Of a stretch of DNA of 64,000 nt, positions 35,724-44,295 are shown in pieces. This DNA is from Lachnospiraceae bacterium. Its GTDB lineage: Bacteria > Bacillota > Clostridia > Lachnospirales > Lachnospiraceae. The notes below the pieces were generated by a model that ran no database searches, was not told the DNA's origin, and was given only the letters and a program-made list of their open reading frames with translations. Within the stretch, counting starts at the first letter, position 1. Every line of letters starts with the position of its first letter. The DNA lies in contig SVEG01000004.1 of assembly GCA_015057505.1 (NCBI GenBank), positions 1 through 64,000 of the forward strand, given 5' to 3'. The position numbers and the translations under genes were made by a program.

Positions 35724-37793
35724 ATGGGCGACATTCGTTCGTTAAAAGGTGTGGGCGAGAAGACTGAGGTTTTACTCAGAAAGCTTGGTATAGATACAAC
35801 TGAAGAATTAATTAATTATTATCCGCGTACATATGAAGTGTTTTCACCGATTAGTGAAGTAGGTAGACTTGTTGCAGGTGAAACAGCGGCAATATATGCC
35901 AAGGTTACACGCAACCAAGGGACCAAAAAAATCAGGAATCTTAATATTACAACAGCTGTTTTTACCGATAATTCCGGCTCAATTGAGGTTACATGGTTTA
36001 ATATGCCGTTCCTTCAAAAAATGTTGCGTCCGGGCTTTTTAACTGTACTTCGTGGACGTGTAATCAGGAAGAATGGAAGAATTGTCATTGAACAACCGGC
36101 AATGTATCAGTTTGATGAGTACAGAAAGCTTGTAAATGTGATGCAACCCATATATTCACTTACTGCAGGCCTTTCTAATAAAACTATAACCAAGCTTGTA
36201 AAAGGTCTCTTGGATGATAATATATACTTTGAAGATTTTATTCCCGAACGAATCAGAAATCAGTATGAGCTCCCTGAATTTGCGGCAGCAGTTAAAAAAA
36301 TACATTTTCCGAATAATTTTGAAGAATACAAGGAAGCCAGAAGGCGGCTTGTATTTAATGAATTCTTTTCGTTTATAATAATGCTTTCGCTTCGTAAGAT
36401 GAATCTTGGAACTTTACCGAATCCTTACAAGATAGGTAAATGTCCGGAAGTTAAGGAATTGTGTGATAAGCTTCCGTATAAACTGACCGGAGCACAACAG
36501 AGAGTTCTTGCGGAGATTCAGACGGACCTTGCGGGAGACAGGCTTATGAGCAGGCTTGTGCAGGGGGATGTTGGTTCGGGTAAGACCATCTTAGCTGTAC
36601 TTGCGTTAATGCAGGTGGCTTTATCGGGATATCAGGGTGCGCTTATGGCACCGACGGAAGTACTTGCTAAGCAACATTATGAGTCTGTTACCAAGATGTT
36701 TTTGCAGTACGGAGTGAATCTTAATGTAGCACTCCTCACCGGTTCAATGACTGCCAAAGAAAAAAGAGAAACATATGACAAAATCAAAAATCATGAGGTT
36801 GACATAATAATCGGCACACATGCTTTAATTCAGGATAAAGTTGAATATGACAAGCTTGCACTTGTTGTTACTGATGAACAGCATCGTTTTGGAGTTCGTC
36901 AGCGCGAAAGTTTTATGAAAAAAGGCGGCTCCGACAGTTTGGCAAGTTGTAATGCACATGTTCTTGTAATGAGTGCGACGCCGATACCGAGAACACTTGC
37001 GATTATTTTGTACGGAGATCTTGATATCTCTATTGTGGACGAATTGCCTGCCAACAGACTTCCTATAAAGAACTGTGTTGTTGATACCTCCTACAGGCCT
37101 AATGCATATCGTTTTATCGAGAATGAAGTGCGCAAAGGACATCAAGCGTATATTATATGTCCGATGGTTGAAGAAAACGAAGAACTTGAAGCGGAAAGTG
37201 TAATTAATTATACGGATTTGCTTAAAAACGAACTTTCGGACGATATACAAATAGAATATCTTCATGGTAAAATGAAAGCTACGGATAAAAATGCAATAAT
37301 GGAGCGTTTTGCTGATAACGAAATCAATGTGCTTGTGTCTACAACAGTTATTGAAGTCGGTATCAATGTTCCTAATTCTACGGTAATGCTTGTTGAGAAT
37401 GCAGAAAGATTCGGACTTGCACAGCTTCATCAGCTTAGAGGACGTGTCGGACGAGGCGACGCACAGTCGTATTGTATTTTTATCAATTCTTCAGAAAAAG
37501 ACGAAGCAAAAGAGAGGCTTGAGATTCTTGTGAAGTCCAATGACGGCTTTTATATTGCGCAGGAGGATTTGAAGCTCCGCGGACCGGGAGATTTGCTCGG
37601 AATCCGCCAAAGCGGTGATATGGTTTTCAAAATCGGTGACATATATCAGGATGCCACCGTGCTTAAAGCGGCAAGTGACAGTGCCAAGCTTTTGCTTGCG
37701 GAGAATCCCGGACTTTCGGGCAAAGAATATGAACGATTGTCGGCTTACGTTGAAAAACTGGAGAAGAAACATTCTGATACACTTAATCTTTAA
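35724..37793 (+). CDS. recG: ATP-dependent DNA helicase RecG
   Basis: RecG remodels stalled forks and recombination intermediates. The 689-residue protein has the N-terminal wedge domain with helix-hairpin-like 'LKGVGEKTEVLLRKLGI', the OB-type strand region (about 60-150), Walker A 'VQGDVGSGKTILA' near 281, 'DEQHRFGVRQR' near 385 and the C-terminal motif region 'QLRGRVGRG'. GGAGGTGG precedes the ATG at 35724. Confidence 0.96.
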   Translation: MGDIRSLKGVGEKTEVLLRKLGIDTTEELINYYPRTYEVFSPISEVGRLVAGETAAIYAKVTRNQGTKKIRNLNITTAVFTDNSGSIEVTWFNMPFLQKMLRPGFLTVLRGRVIRKNGRIVIEQPAMYQFDEYRKLVNVMQPIYSLTAGLSNKTITKLVKGLLDDNIYFEDFIPERIRNQYELPEFAAAVKKIHFPNNFEEYKEARRRLVFNEFFSFIIMLSLRKMNLGTLPNPYKIGKCPEVKELCDKLPYKLTGAQQRVLAEIQTDLAGDRLMSRLVQGDVGSGKTILAVLALMQVALSGYQGALMAPTEVLAKQHYESVTKMFLQYGVNLNVALLTGSMTAKEKRETYDKIKNHEVDIIIGTHALIQDKVEYDKLALVVTDEQHRFGVRQRESFMKKGGSDSLASCNAHVLVMSATPIPRTLAIILYGDLDISIVDELPANRLPIKNCVVDTSYRPNAYRFIENEVRKGHQAYIICPMVEENEELEAESVINYTDLLKNELSDDIQIEYLHGKMKATDKNAIMERFADNEINVLVSTTVIEVGINVPNSTVMLVENAERFGLAQLHQLRGRVGRGDAQSYCIFINSSEKDEAKERLEILVKSNDGFYIAQEDLKLRGPGDLLGIRQSGDMVFKIGDIYQDATVLKAASDSAKLLLAENPGLSGKEYERLSAYVEKLEKKHSDTLNL

Positions 37794-37813
37794 AGAACGG
37801 AGTTAGAAATATC

Positions 37814-38614
37814 ATGCGTTTATATAGTATTGCAAGCGGAAGCAGCGGAAACTGTATATATGTTGGCGATGGCGATACGCATATTTTGATAGATGCGGGA
37901 GTCAGTTGTAAGAAGATTGAAACAGCATTAAAGGAAAATGATATTTCGGCAGGCGATATACAAGGTATATTTGTTACGCATGAGCATTCAGACCATATTT
38001 GTGGGCTCGGAGTTTTGGCAAGACGTTATCATATACCGATTTATGCCACATATGAGACACTTGAGCGAATTAAAAGATGTAAAACACTCGGTGAAATGGA
38101 TGACAGTCTGTTTAATCCGATTTTTGCGAATCTTAACATGCAAATAGGTGATTTAATGATACATCCGTTTTCAATACCTCATGACGCTGTTAATCCCGTA
38201 GCTTACAGGGTTACTTCAAGAGACAATAAGTCGATTGCGGTTGCTACAGATATAGGTTTTTTTAATGATTACATTGTTGAAAATCTTATGGGACTTGACG
38301 CGATTCTTATAGAAGCCAATCATGATGTTCATATGCTTCAGACAGGACCGTATCCGTATGTTCTTAAGCAGAGAATACTGGGCAATCACGGACATTTGTC
38401 CAATGAGAATTCAGGCAAGCTTCTTAACAGGATTCTTAATGATAAGTTAAAATATATTCTTCTCGGGCACTTAAGCAAGGAGAATAATTACGAAGAACTT
38501 GCATATGAGACTGTACGTCTTGAGATAGCAATGGGGGACAATGAGTACAGAACACGAGAAATTCCGATAAAAGTTGCAAGACGTGATTTCCCTACAGAGA
38601 TGATAACTGTATAA
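37814..38614 (+). CDS. Metallo-beta-lactamase-fold hydrolase, YycJ/WalJ family
   Basis: This 266-residue protein begins 'LYSIASGSSGNCIYVG' and has the metal motif 'VTHEHSDHICGL' near 56-67 with further metal ligands 'PHDAVNPVAY' and 'EANHD'. WalJ/YycJ proteins are 5'-3' exonuclease-like enzymes linked to DNA metabolism in Bacillus; nuclease activity here is inferred from the family. It follows recG by 20 bases and probably shares its transcript. No walRK genes are near. Confidence 0.88.
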   Translation: MRLYSIASGSSGNCIYVGDGDTHILIDAGVSCKKIETALKENDISAGDIQGIFVTHEHSDHICGLGVLARRYHIPIYATYETLERIKRCKTLGEMDDSLFNPIFANLNMQIGDLMIHPFSIPHDAVNPVAYRVTSRDNKSIAVATDIGFFNDYIVENLMGLDAILIEANHDVHMLQTGPYPYVLKQRILGNHGHLSNENSGKLLNRILNDKLKYILLGHLSKENNYEELAYETVRLEIAMGDNEYRTREIPIKVARRDFPTEMITV

Positions 38615-38638
38615 AAGCAAGATTTTTTTGATAAATTG

Positions 38639-38667
38639 TTGACAATGTTTGACGCAAAGATTATATT
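38639..38667 (+). promoter_or_regulatory. Strong sigma-A promoter for the ACT-UPF0210 pair
   Basis: A consensus -35 TTGACA is followed 17 bases later by TATATT. The start point would be about 22-25 bases before the ATG at 38697. Confidence 0.8.
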
Positions 38668-38696
38668 AAATAAATACAAAATAGGAGGTTACTCTA

Positions 38697-38969
38697 ATGA
38701 AGAAGACCATTATTACAGTAGTTGGAAAAGATACAGTAGGTATTATTGCAAGAGTTTGTACATATCTTGCTGAGAACAAGGTTAATGTTCTTGATATTTC
38801 ACAGACAATCGTACAGGAATACTTTAACATGATGATGATTGCCGATATCGCGAATTCACCGAAGTCATTTGCTGATATTTCAGAGGCGCTTGAGGCAATC
38901 GGAGAAGAAATGGGACTTAAGATAAAAATGCAGAGCGAAGACATTTTCCAGAAAATGCATCGTATTTAA
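38697..38969 (+). CDS. ACT-domain protein, UPF0237 family
   Basis: This 90-residue protein is a single ACT domain ('TIITVVGKDTVGIIARV...LAENKVNVLDISQT') of a family that pairs with UPF0210 proteins. ACT domains bind amino acids and regulate partners. AGGAGG precedes the ATG. It lies 21 bases before the UPF0210 gene under a strong promoter, so the two are probably functional partners. The ligand is unknown. Confidence 0.92.
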   Translation: MKKTIITVVGKDTVGIIARVCTYLAENKVNVLDISQTIVQEYFNMMMIADIANSPKSFADISEALEAIGEEMGLKIKMQSEDIFQKMHRI

Positions 38970-38990
38970 TCGGGAAAGGATGAGCTTGTA

Positions 38991-40355
38991 ATGATTAATA
39001 TTTTTGAGGTAAACGAGACAAATAAGATGATTGAGCAGGAGCATTTGGACGTTCGTACCATAACACTCGGTATAAGTCTTCTCGATTGCGTATCATCAGA
39101 TTTAGATACACTTAATAAAAATATTTACGAGAAAATCACGACAGTTGCCAAGAATCTTGTTAAAACAGGCCAGGAGATTGAGCGTGAGATGGGAATTCCG
39201 ATTGTTAACAAGAGAATTTCCGTAACTCCTATCGGACTTGTAGGTGCGTCAGCCTGCAAAACTCCCGATGATTTTGTGACTATTGCTAAAACTCTTGATA
39301 AAGCGGCACATGAGGTTGGCGTTAACTTTATTGGTGGTTATTCAGCACTTGTGTCAAAAGGTATGACAACAGCGGAAGAGAATCTTATCCGTTCAATTCC
39401 GAAGGCACTTGCCCAGACAGAACGTGTATGCAGCTCAGTAAATGTAGGTTCTACCAAGACAGGTATGAACATGGACGCAATCAAGCTTATGGGTGAGATT
39501 GTTGTTGCGGCTGCAGAAGAGACTAAGGAGAGAGATTCTCTTGGTTGTGCTAAGCTTGTTGTATTCTGTAACGCACCGGATGATAATCCTTTCATGGCAG
39601 GTGCATTTCACGGAGTAACAGAGCCCGATGCAGTTATCAATGTTGGTGTCAGCGGTCCCGGCGTTGTTAAATATGCACTTGAGCAGATTCGTGGCGAGAA
39701 TTTTGAAGTTCTTTGCGAGACGATTAAGAAGACGGCATTTAAGATTACGAGAGTCGGACAGCTTGTTGCACAGGAAGCAAGCAAACGTCTCGGTATTCCT
39801 TTCGGTATTATAGATTTATCTCTTGCACCTACACCTGCAGTCGGTGACAGTGTTGCGGAGATTCTTGAAGAAATCGGCCTTGAGATGGTTGGTGCACCCG
39901 GAACAACGGCAGCACTTGCAATGCTTAACGATCAGGTTAAAAAAGGTGGCGTAATGGCTTCTTCATATGTAGGTGGCTTAAGCGGTGCATTTATTCCTGT
40001 AAGTGAAGATAACGGAATGATTGCAGCTGCAGCAGAAGGTGCTCTTACACTTGAGAAGCTTGAGGCTATGACTTGCGTTTGCTCAGTAGGTCTTGACATG
40101 ATTGCAATTCCAGGCGATACACCTGCGACAACAATTTCAGGTATTATTGCGGATGAGGCAGCAATCGGTATGATTAACCAGAAGACAACCGCAGTAAGAA
40201 TTATCCCTGTTATCGGCAAGAAAGTAGGAGATACGGTTGAATTCGGCGGTTTACTCGGATATGCACCCGTTATGCCTGTTAATCAGAAGTCATGTGCGGC
40301 ATTTATTAACAGAGGCGGAAGAATTCCGGCACCGATTCACAGCTTTAAAAACTAA
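38991..40355 (+). CDS. UPF0210/DUF711 PFL-like family protein
   Basis: This protein of 454 residues is a full-length UPF0210 (DUF711) member, a family distantly resembling the pyruvate-formate-lyase fold but without a glycyl-radical motif here. Features include 'TLGISLLDC', '[13 protein letters not shown]', '[17 protein letters not shown]', '[12 protein letters not shown]' and '[15 protein letters not shown]'. No biochemical function is established to my knowledge. It ends at a good terminator, forming a two-gene operon with the ACT protein. Confidence 0.9.
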   Translation: MINIFEVNETNKMIEQEHLDVRTITLGISLLDCVSSDLDTLNKNIYEKITTVAKNLVKTGQEIEREMGIPIVNKRISVTPIGLVGASACKTPDDFVTIAKTLDKAAHEVGVNFIGGYSALVSKGMTTAEENLIRSIPKALAQTERVCSSVNVGSTKTGMNMDAIKLMGEIVVAAAEETKERDSLGCAKLVVFCNAPDDNPFMAGAFHGVTEPDAVINVGVSGPGVVKYALEQIRGENFEVLCETIKKTAFKITRVGQLVAQEASKRLGIPFGIIDLSLAPTPAVGDSVAEILEEIGLEMVGAPGTTAALAMLNDQVKKGGVMASSYVGGLSGAFIPVSEDNGMIAAAAEGALTLEKLEAMTCVCSVGLDMIAIPGDTPATTISGIIADEAAIGMINQKTTAVRIIPVIGKKVGDTVEFGGLLGYAPVMPVNQKSCAAFINRGGRIPAPIHSFKN

Positions 40356-40362
40356 TTATAAT

Positions 40363-40391
40363 AAGCGGCTACAAAAGATGTAGTCGCTTTT
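40363..40391 (+). terminator. Rho-independent terminator of the ACT-UPF0210 operon
   Basis: AAGCGgCTACA and TGTAGtCGCTT pair with one mismatch around a five-base loop; TTTAAG follows. Confidence 0.75.
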
Positions 40392-40416
40392 AAGTTATAA
40401 ATAAAAGAATATATTT

Positions 40417-40435
40417 CATATACTTGTAAAAAAAG
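40417..40435 (+). promoter_or_regulatory. 19-bp motif upstream of the LysM-GH18 gene (possible sporulation-sigma promoter)
   Basis: CATATACTTGTAAAAAAAG is identical to 10987-11005. It begins 32 bases before the ATG at 40449, suitable for a -10 box. CATATACTT resembles SigE/SigK -10 elements, and TTATAAAT lies about 15 bases ahead. Function is inference. Confidence 0.4.
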
Positions 40436-40448
40436 ATGATGATGTGAA

Positions 40449-41729
40449 ATGATAATCCATGTAGTTGCGCAGGGCGAGACCCTAAATTCAATAGCGGCTC
40501 GGTACAATGTCTCGCGAGAACAGATAATCCGCGACAATCAATTGAAATTCCCCGATCAACTGGTAGTGGGACAGACTTTAGTCATTTTAAGACGAAGACT
40601 TGTCCATACGGTTGCATTTGGGGATTCTTTGTTTAGTATTGCAAATGAATACGGTGTGAGTATTATGAATCTTTTGCAGAATAACCCGTGGCTTGCAAAC
40701 AGAGAACTTATTAGAGGAGAAAGTGTTGTAATTTCATATGATGTAACAAAAAACACGACACTTGAAACAAACGGATACGCATATCAGTATATTGACAGAA
40801 GTTTACTTAGAAGTGCGCTTCCGTACCTTACACGGCTTACAATATTCGGATACGGATTTACTGCTGAGGGTGAGCTTATTACCACGGACGACACGGAGCT
40901 TATTGCACTTGCATATGAATTTCAGACAATACCGATAATGCTTATTTCTTCAATTAATGAGGAGGGGAATTTCAGTAGTGTAAATGCTTCGGCTATGTTT
41001 AGAAATCCTGAGGCACAACGCAGACTTATAGATAATCTTTTGGAAGTGATGCGTGAAAAAGGGTATCTGGGAATAGATATTGATTTTGAGTTTATTGAGC
41101 CGGAGGACAGACAGAATTATATCGATTTTGTAAGCAGAGTAACAAATGCGATGCGTGCAAACGGTTTTTCTGTAAATGTAGATTTGGCACCGAAAACCTC
41201 TGCCGCACAGAGAGGCTTGCTGTATGAATCGCACGATTATAACGCTCTTGGTGCAATTGCTGACACAGTACTTCTCATGACTTATGAATGGGGATATCTG
41301 TACGGACCACCGATGGCTGTTGCACCAATACCGCAGGTCAGAAGAGTTCTTGATTATGCTGTTACTGCAATTCCGAGAAATAAAATATTTATGGGTATTC
41401 CTAATTATGCATATGACTGGCCACTTCCGTACGTAAGAAATCAGACTATGGCAGAAACTATCGGTAATGAGACTGCTGTAGATATTGCAAGGGAATATGG
41501 TGCGACAATATCATATGACGAGAGTGCGAAAACACCATATTTTTATTACAGAAATCTCTCGGGGCAGGAGCATGTGGTATGGTTTGAAGATGCCAGAAGC
41601 ATTAGGGAAAAGCTTTTACTTATACAGGAATATAATTTGAAAGGACCGGGATACTGGAATGTCATGAGACAATTTACACAAAATTGGCTCGTAATAAACA
41701 GCATGTTTTATATACTCAAAAGATTGTAA
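40449..41729 (+). CDS. LysM-GH18 spore-type glycoside hydrolase (SleL/YaaH-like)
   Basis: This 426-residue protein has two LysM wall-binding repeats (about 1-48 and 52-96, 'VVAQGETLNSIAARYNVS', 'TVAFGDSLFSIANEYGVS') and a GH18 domain (about 110-426) with the catalytic DxDxE in 'GIDIDFEF' near 207-213. It lacks an N-terminal signal peptide, like Bacillus SleL/YaaH, which are spore coat or cortex-fragment lysins. The start has only a weak GATGTG site. The SigE-like upstream motif fits mother-cell expression; this is inference. Confidence 0.88.
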   Translation: MIIHVVAQGETLNSIAARYNVSREQIIRDNQLKFPDQLVVGQTLVILRRRLVHTVAFGDSLFSIANEYGVSIMNLLQNNPWLANRELIRGESVVISYDVTKNTTLETNGYAYQYIDRSLLRSALPYLTRLTIFGYGFTAEGELITTDDTELIALAYEFQTIPIMLISSINEEGNFSSVNASAMFRNPEAQRRLIDNLLEVMREKGYLGIDIDFEFIEPEDRQNYIDFVSRVTNAMRANGFSVNVDLAPKTSAAQRGLLYESHDYNALGAIADTVLLMTYEWGYLYGPPMAVAPIPQVRRVLDYAVTAIPRNKIFMGIPNYAYDWPLPYVRNQTMAETIGNETAVDIAREYGATISYDESAKTPYFYYRNLSGQEHVVWFEDARSIREKLLLIQEYNLKGPGYWNVMRQFTQNWLVINSMFYILKRL

Positions 41730-41824
41730 AATTTTAAAAAATAATGTATTATATACTTTGGATTTGAAATTTTTGAAGATATATCATTATGTGTGGATAT
41801 ATTAGAGAAGTAAGGAGAAGAAAC

Positions 41825-44266
41825 ATGAAAAAGAGAACTATTATCAAAAGACGTATTGTTTGCGCATTACTTGCCTCAACACTTGGCTTGGCGATGGTTT
41901 TTACAGGTTGCAATAAAGCAGATGATACACCCAAATTCACAAGACAGGCAACCGAATCACTTTCAGACAGAGGTGTTATCGGTATTGATCTTGCGGGAGA
42001 CAAGGGCGCAGAGATATATGTCGGCGCAACTGACTCAACCGGCAAAGAATATACTTCGGGAGTATATTTAAGCTGGAGACTTTTTGAGGCAGACCCCAAG
42101 GATGTTACATTTGATATTTACCGTAACGGAGAGCTTATTGCTGACAATATCAAAGTAACTAATTGTATCGACGAAAATGGCAAGTACGGAGATGTCTACA
42201 AAGTAGTAGGTTCTTCTGATGAGATACTTGGTCTTAAAGCACTTGATATTGAGGTGTGGGAGAATTATTATCAGGAAATTGAGCTTAACAGACCTGATGA
42301 AATGAATTTACCAAGAAAAGCAACGACAGCGTATTATTCGAATGATCTTTGTGTTGCTGAACTTGACAATGACGGACAGTATGAGCTTATTGTAAAATGG
42401 ATGCCTGATAATTCTCAAGACAATTCATCAGGTACAATAACAGGATATACATATATTGATGCATATGATATTGACTATAATACCGGAAAAGCAACACAGC
42501 TTTGGAGAATTAATCTTGGTCCTAATATTCGTTCCGGTGCACATTACACACAGTACCTTGTATGGGATATGGACGGAGACGGAATTTCGGAATTTGCATG
42601 TAAAACAGCTGATGCATCAACTACTTATAAATGCGTTGATGGTGAATTGGTTGAAACAGGATACATAGGTGCATGTAATGTAGATGCTATAAAAAGCGAT
42701 GATTACGGCAAGATTGAGCACGACTATAGAGACAGCGGCGGAATGATTTTGGCAGGCCCCGAGTACTTGACAATTTTCAGAGGTGACACAGGCGAAATCA
42801 TTGATACTGTAGAGTATGAACCCGGAAGAGGTACAGTAAAAGAATGGGGTGACGGATACGGCAACAGATCTGACCGTTTTCTTGCATGTGTTGCATACCT
42901 TGATGGAGAGAATCCCAGTATGGTATTTTCACGTGGTTATTATGCAAAAACAGCACTTACCGCATATCAGCTTGTAGATGGTAAGCTTACAATTCAGTAC
43001 AAGTATAATTCAGACGAGCCTATCAATAAGCTCATGGAAGAATTTAAAGTTGCATATGGGCCTGAACTTATTGCAGAATGTATTGAAAAATATAATCTTG
43101 ATCTTGAAGGCGAAAGTGACAGATATATTGAACAGATGGTAACACTTAATTATAAATGGGAGATTGAATCACAATATATGGGTCAGGGTAATCATAACTT
43201 AAGCGTTGCCGATGTTGATAATGATGGTAAAGATGAGATTATTTTCGGCTCAATGACATTTGATGATGATTTATCAGTATTATATTCATCGGGATATGGT
43301 CATGGTGATGCAATACATGTAGGCGATTTTGTTGAATCAAATCCTGGTCTCGAAATTGTACAGGCACATGAGAATTCAAATGCCAAGCATACAATAGATT
43401 TACGAGATGCGGCTACCGGTAAAGTCTTGTATGGTAAGTGGGTTGGTAAGGATAATGGCCGTGCGCTTACAGCAGATTTGGATCCAAGATATGTTGGTTC
43501 AGAACTTTGGTCAGCAGTAGACGGATTTGTACATGCAGCTGAATCAACAGAAGAGAATGATATCATTGTTTCGGATACAAGACCAAGCATCAACTTTGAT
43601 ATTCTTTGGGATGGCGATTTGCTTAGTGAATTACAGGATCATTATTTCCAAAGCAACGGATACTTTCCGATTTCAACAACAATTACTGATTGGGATTATG
43701 AAAAAGGCAAACCTGTTGAAGTATTTAATAGTACTGGTATTTTAACAAATAACGGTACAAAAGGTAATATGGGACTTGTTGCAGATATTCTAGGAGACTG
43801 GAGAGAAGAAATAGTATCAAGAGCATCAGCTAATCCGGCATCAATTCGTATTTATATGTCTGTAATTCCGACTGATTACGTAATTCCGTGCCTCATGGAA
43901 AATGAGCAGTACCGACTTGCTGTTGCATGGCAGAATACAGGATATAACCAGCCTCCGCATTTGAGTTATTCACTCACTGAAGGACTCAGAGTTCCCGAAG
44001 TGACGCTTAAAGCAGGTAAAGGCAAGATTACAGTAGAGTTTACGAATGCAAGTGACGGAAAATACGGCCATAAGATTGAAGGTTATGAGATTTACCGTGC
44101 GGAAGAAAATGGCGAATACACATTACTTGCAACGCTTAGTTCCAAGAAGAATTCCTATACAGACAAGAGCGTGACGGCAGGTAAGGATTATTCTTACAAG
44201 GTAGCCGCAATTGTAGACGGCCAAACTTCATATTTTTCATTTGAAGCAGAAGCTACGGCAAAATAA
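41825..44266 (+). CDS. Rhamnogalacturonan lyase lipoprotein, PL11 family
   Basis: This 813-residue lipoprotein would cleave the rhamnogalacturonan I backbone of pectin at the cell surface. A lipoprotein signal ends in 'MVFTGC' (lipobox, Cys near 27). The PL11 body has 'GVYLSWRLFEADPKDV', 'LGPNIRSGAHYTQYL', 'WDMDGDGISEFACKTADAS' and several calcium-type DxDxDG loops ('DVDNDGKDE'). A fibronectin-III-like domain forms the end (about 725-813). AAGGAG supports ATG 41825; the longer ORF is rejected. It is the only carbohydrate-degrading enzyme of this type here and stands alone between a spore-type gene and mutS. Confidence 0.92.
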   Translation: MKKRTIIKRRIVCALLASTLGLAMVFTGCNKADDTPKFTRQATESLSDRGVIGIDLAGDKGAEIYVGATDSTGKEYTSGVYLSWRLFEADPKDVTFDIYRNGELIADNIKVTNCIDENGKYGDVYKVVGSSDEILGLKALDIEVWENYYQEIELNRPDEMNLPRKATTAYYSNDLCVAELDNDGQYELIVKWMPDNSQDNSSGTITGYTYIDAYDIDYNTGKATQLWRINLGPNIRSGAHYTQYLVWDMDGDGISEFACKTADASTTYKCVDGELVETGYIGACNVDAIKSDDYGKIEHDYRDSGGMILAGPEYLTIFRGDTGEIIDTVEYEPGRGTVKEWGDGYGNRSDRFLACVAYLDGENPSMVFSRGYYAKTALTAYQLVDGKLTIQYKYNSDEPINKLMEEFKVAYGPELIAECIEKYNLDLEGESDRYIEQMVTLNYKWEIESQYMGQGNHNLSVADVDNDGKDEIIFGSMTFDDDLSVLYSSGYGHGDAIHVGDFVESNPGLEIVQAHENSNAKHTIDLRDAATGKVLYGKWVGKDNGRALTADLDPRYVGSELWSAVDGFVHAAESTEENDIIVSDTRPSINFDILWDGDLLSELQDHYFQSNGYFPISTTITDWDYEKGKPVEVFNSTGILTNNGTKGNMGLVADILGDWREEIVSRASANPASIRIYMSVIPTDYVIPCLMENEQYRLAVAWQNTGYNQPPHLSYSLTEGLRVPEVTLKAGKGKITVEFTNASDGKYGHKIEGYEIYRAEENGEYTLLATLSSKKNSYTDKSVTAGKDYSYKVAAIVDGQTSYFSFEAEATAK

Positions 44267-44295
44267 TATAAATTTACAGAAGCGAGGATTTTGTT

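Noticed and set aside
36825-37430. 201-residue minus-strand ORF
   Set aside because: It is a shadow of the RecG helicase core.
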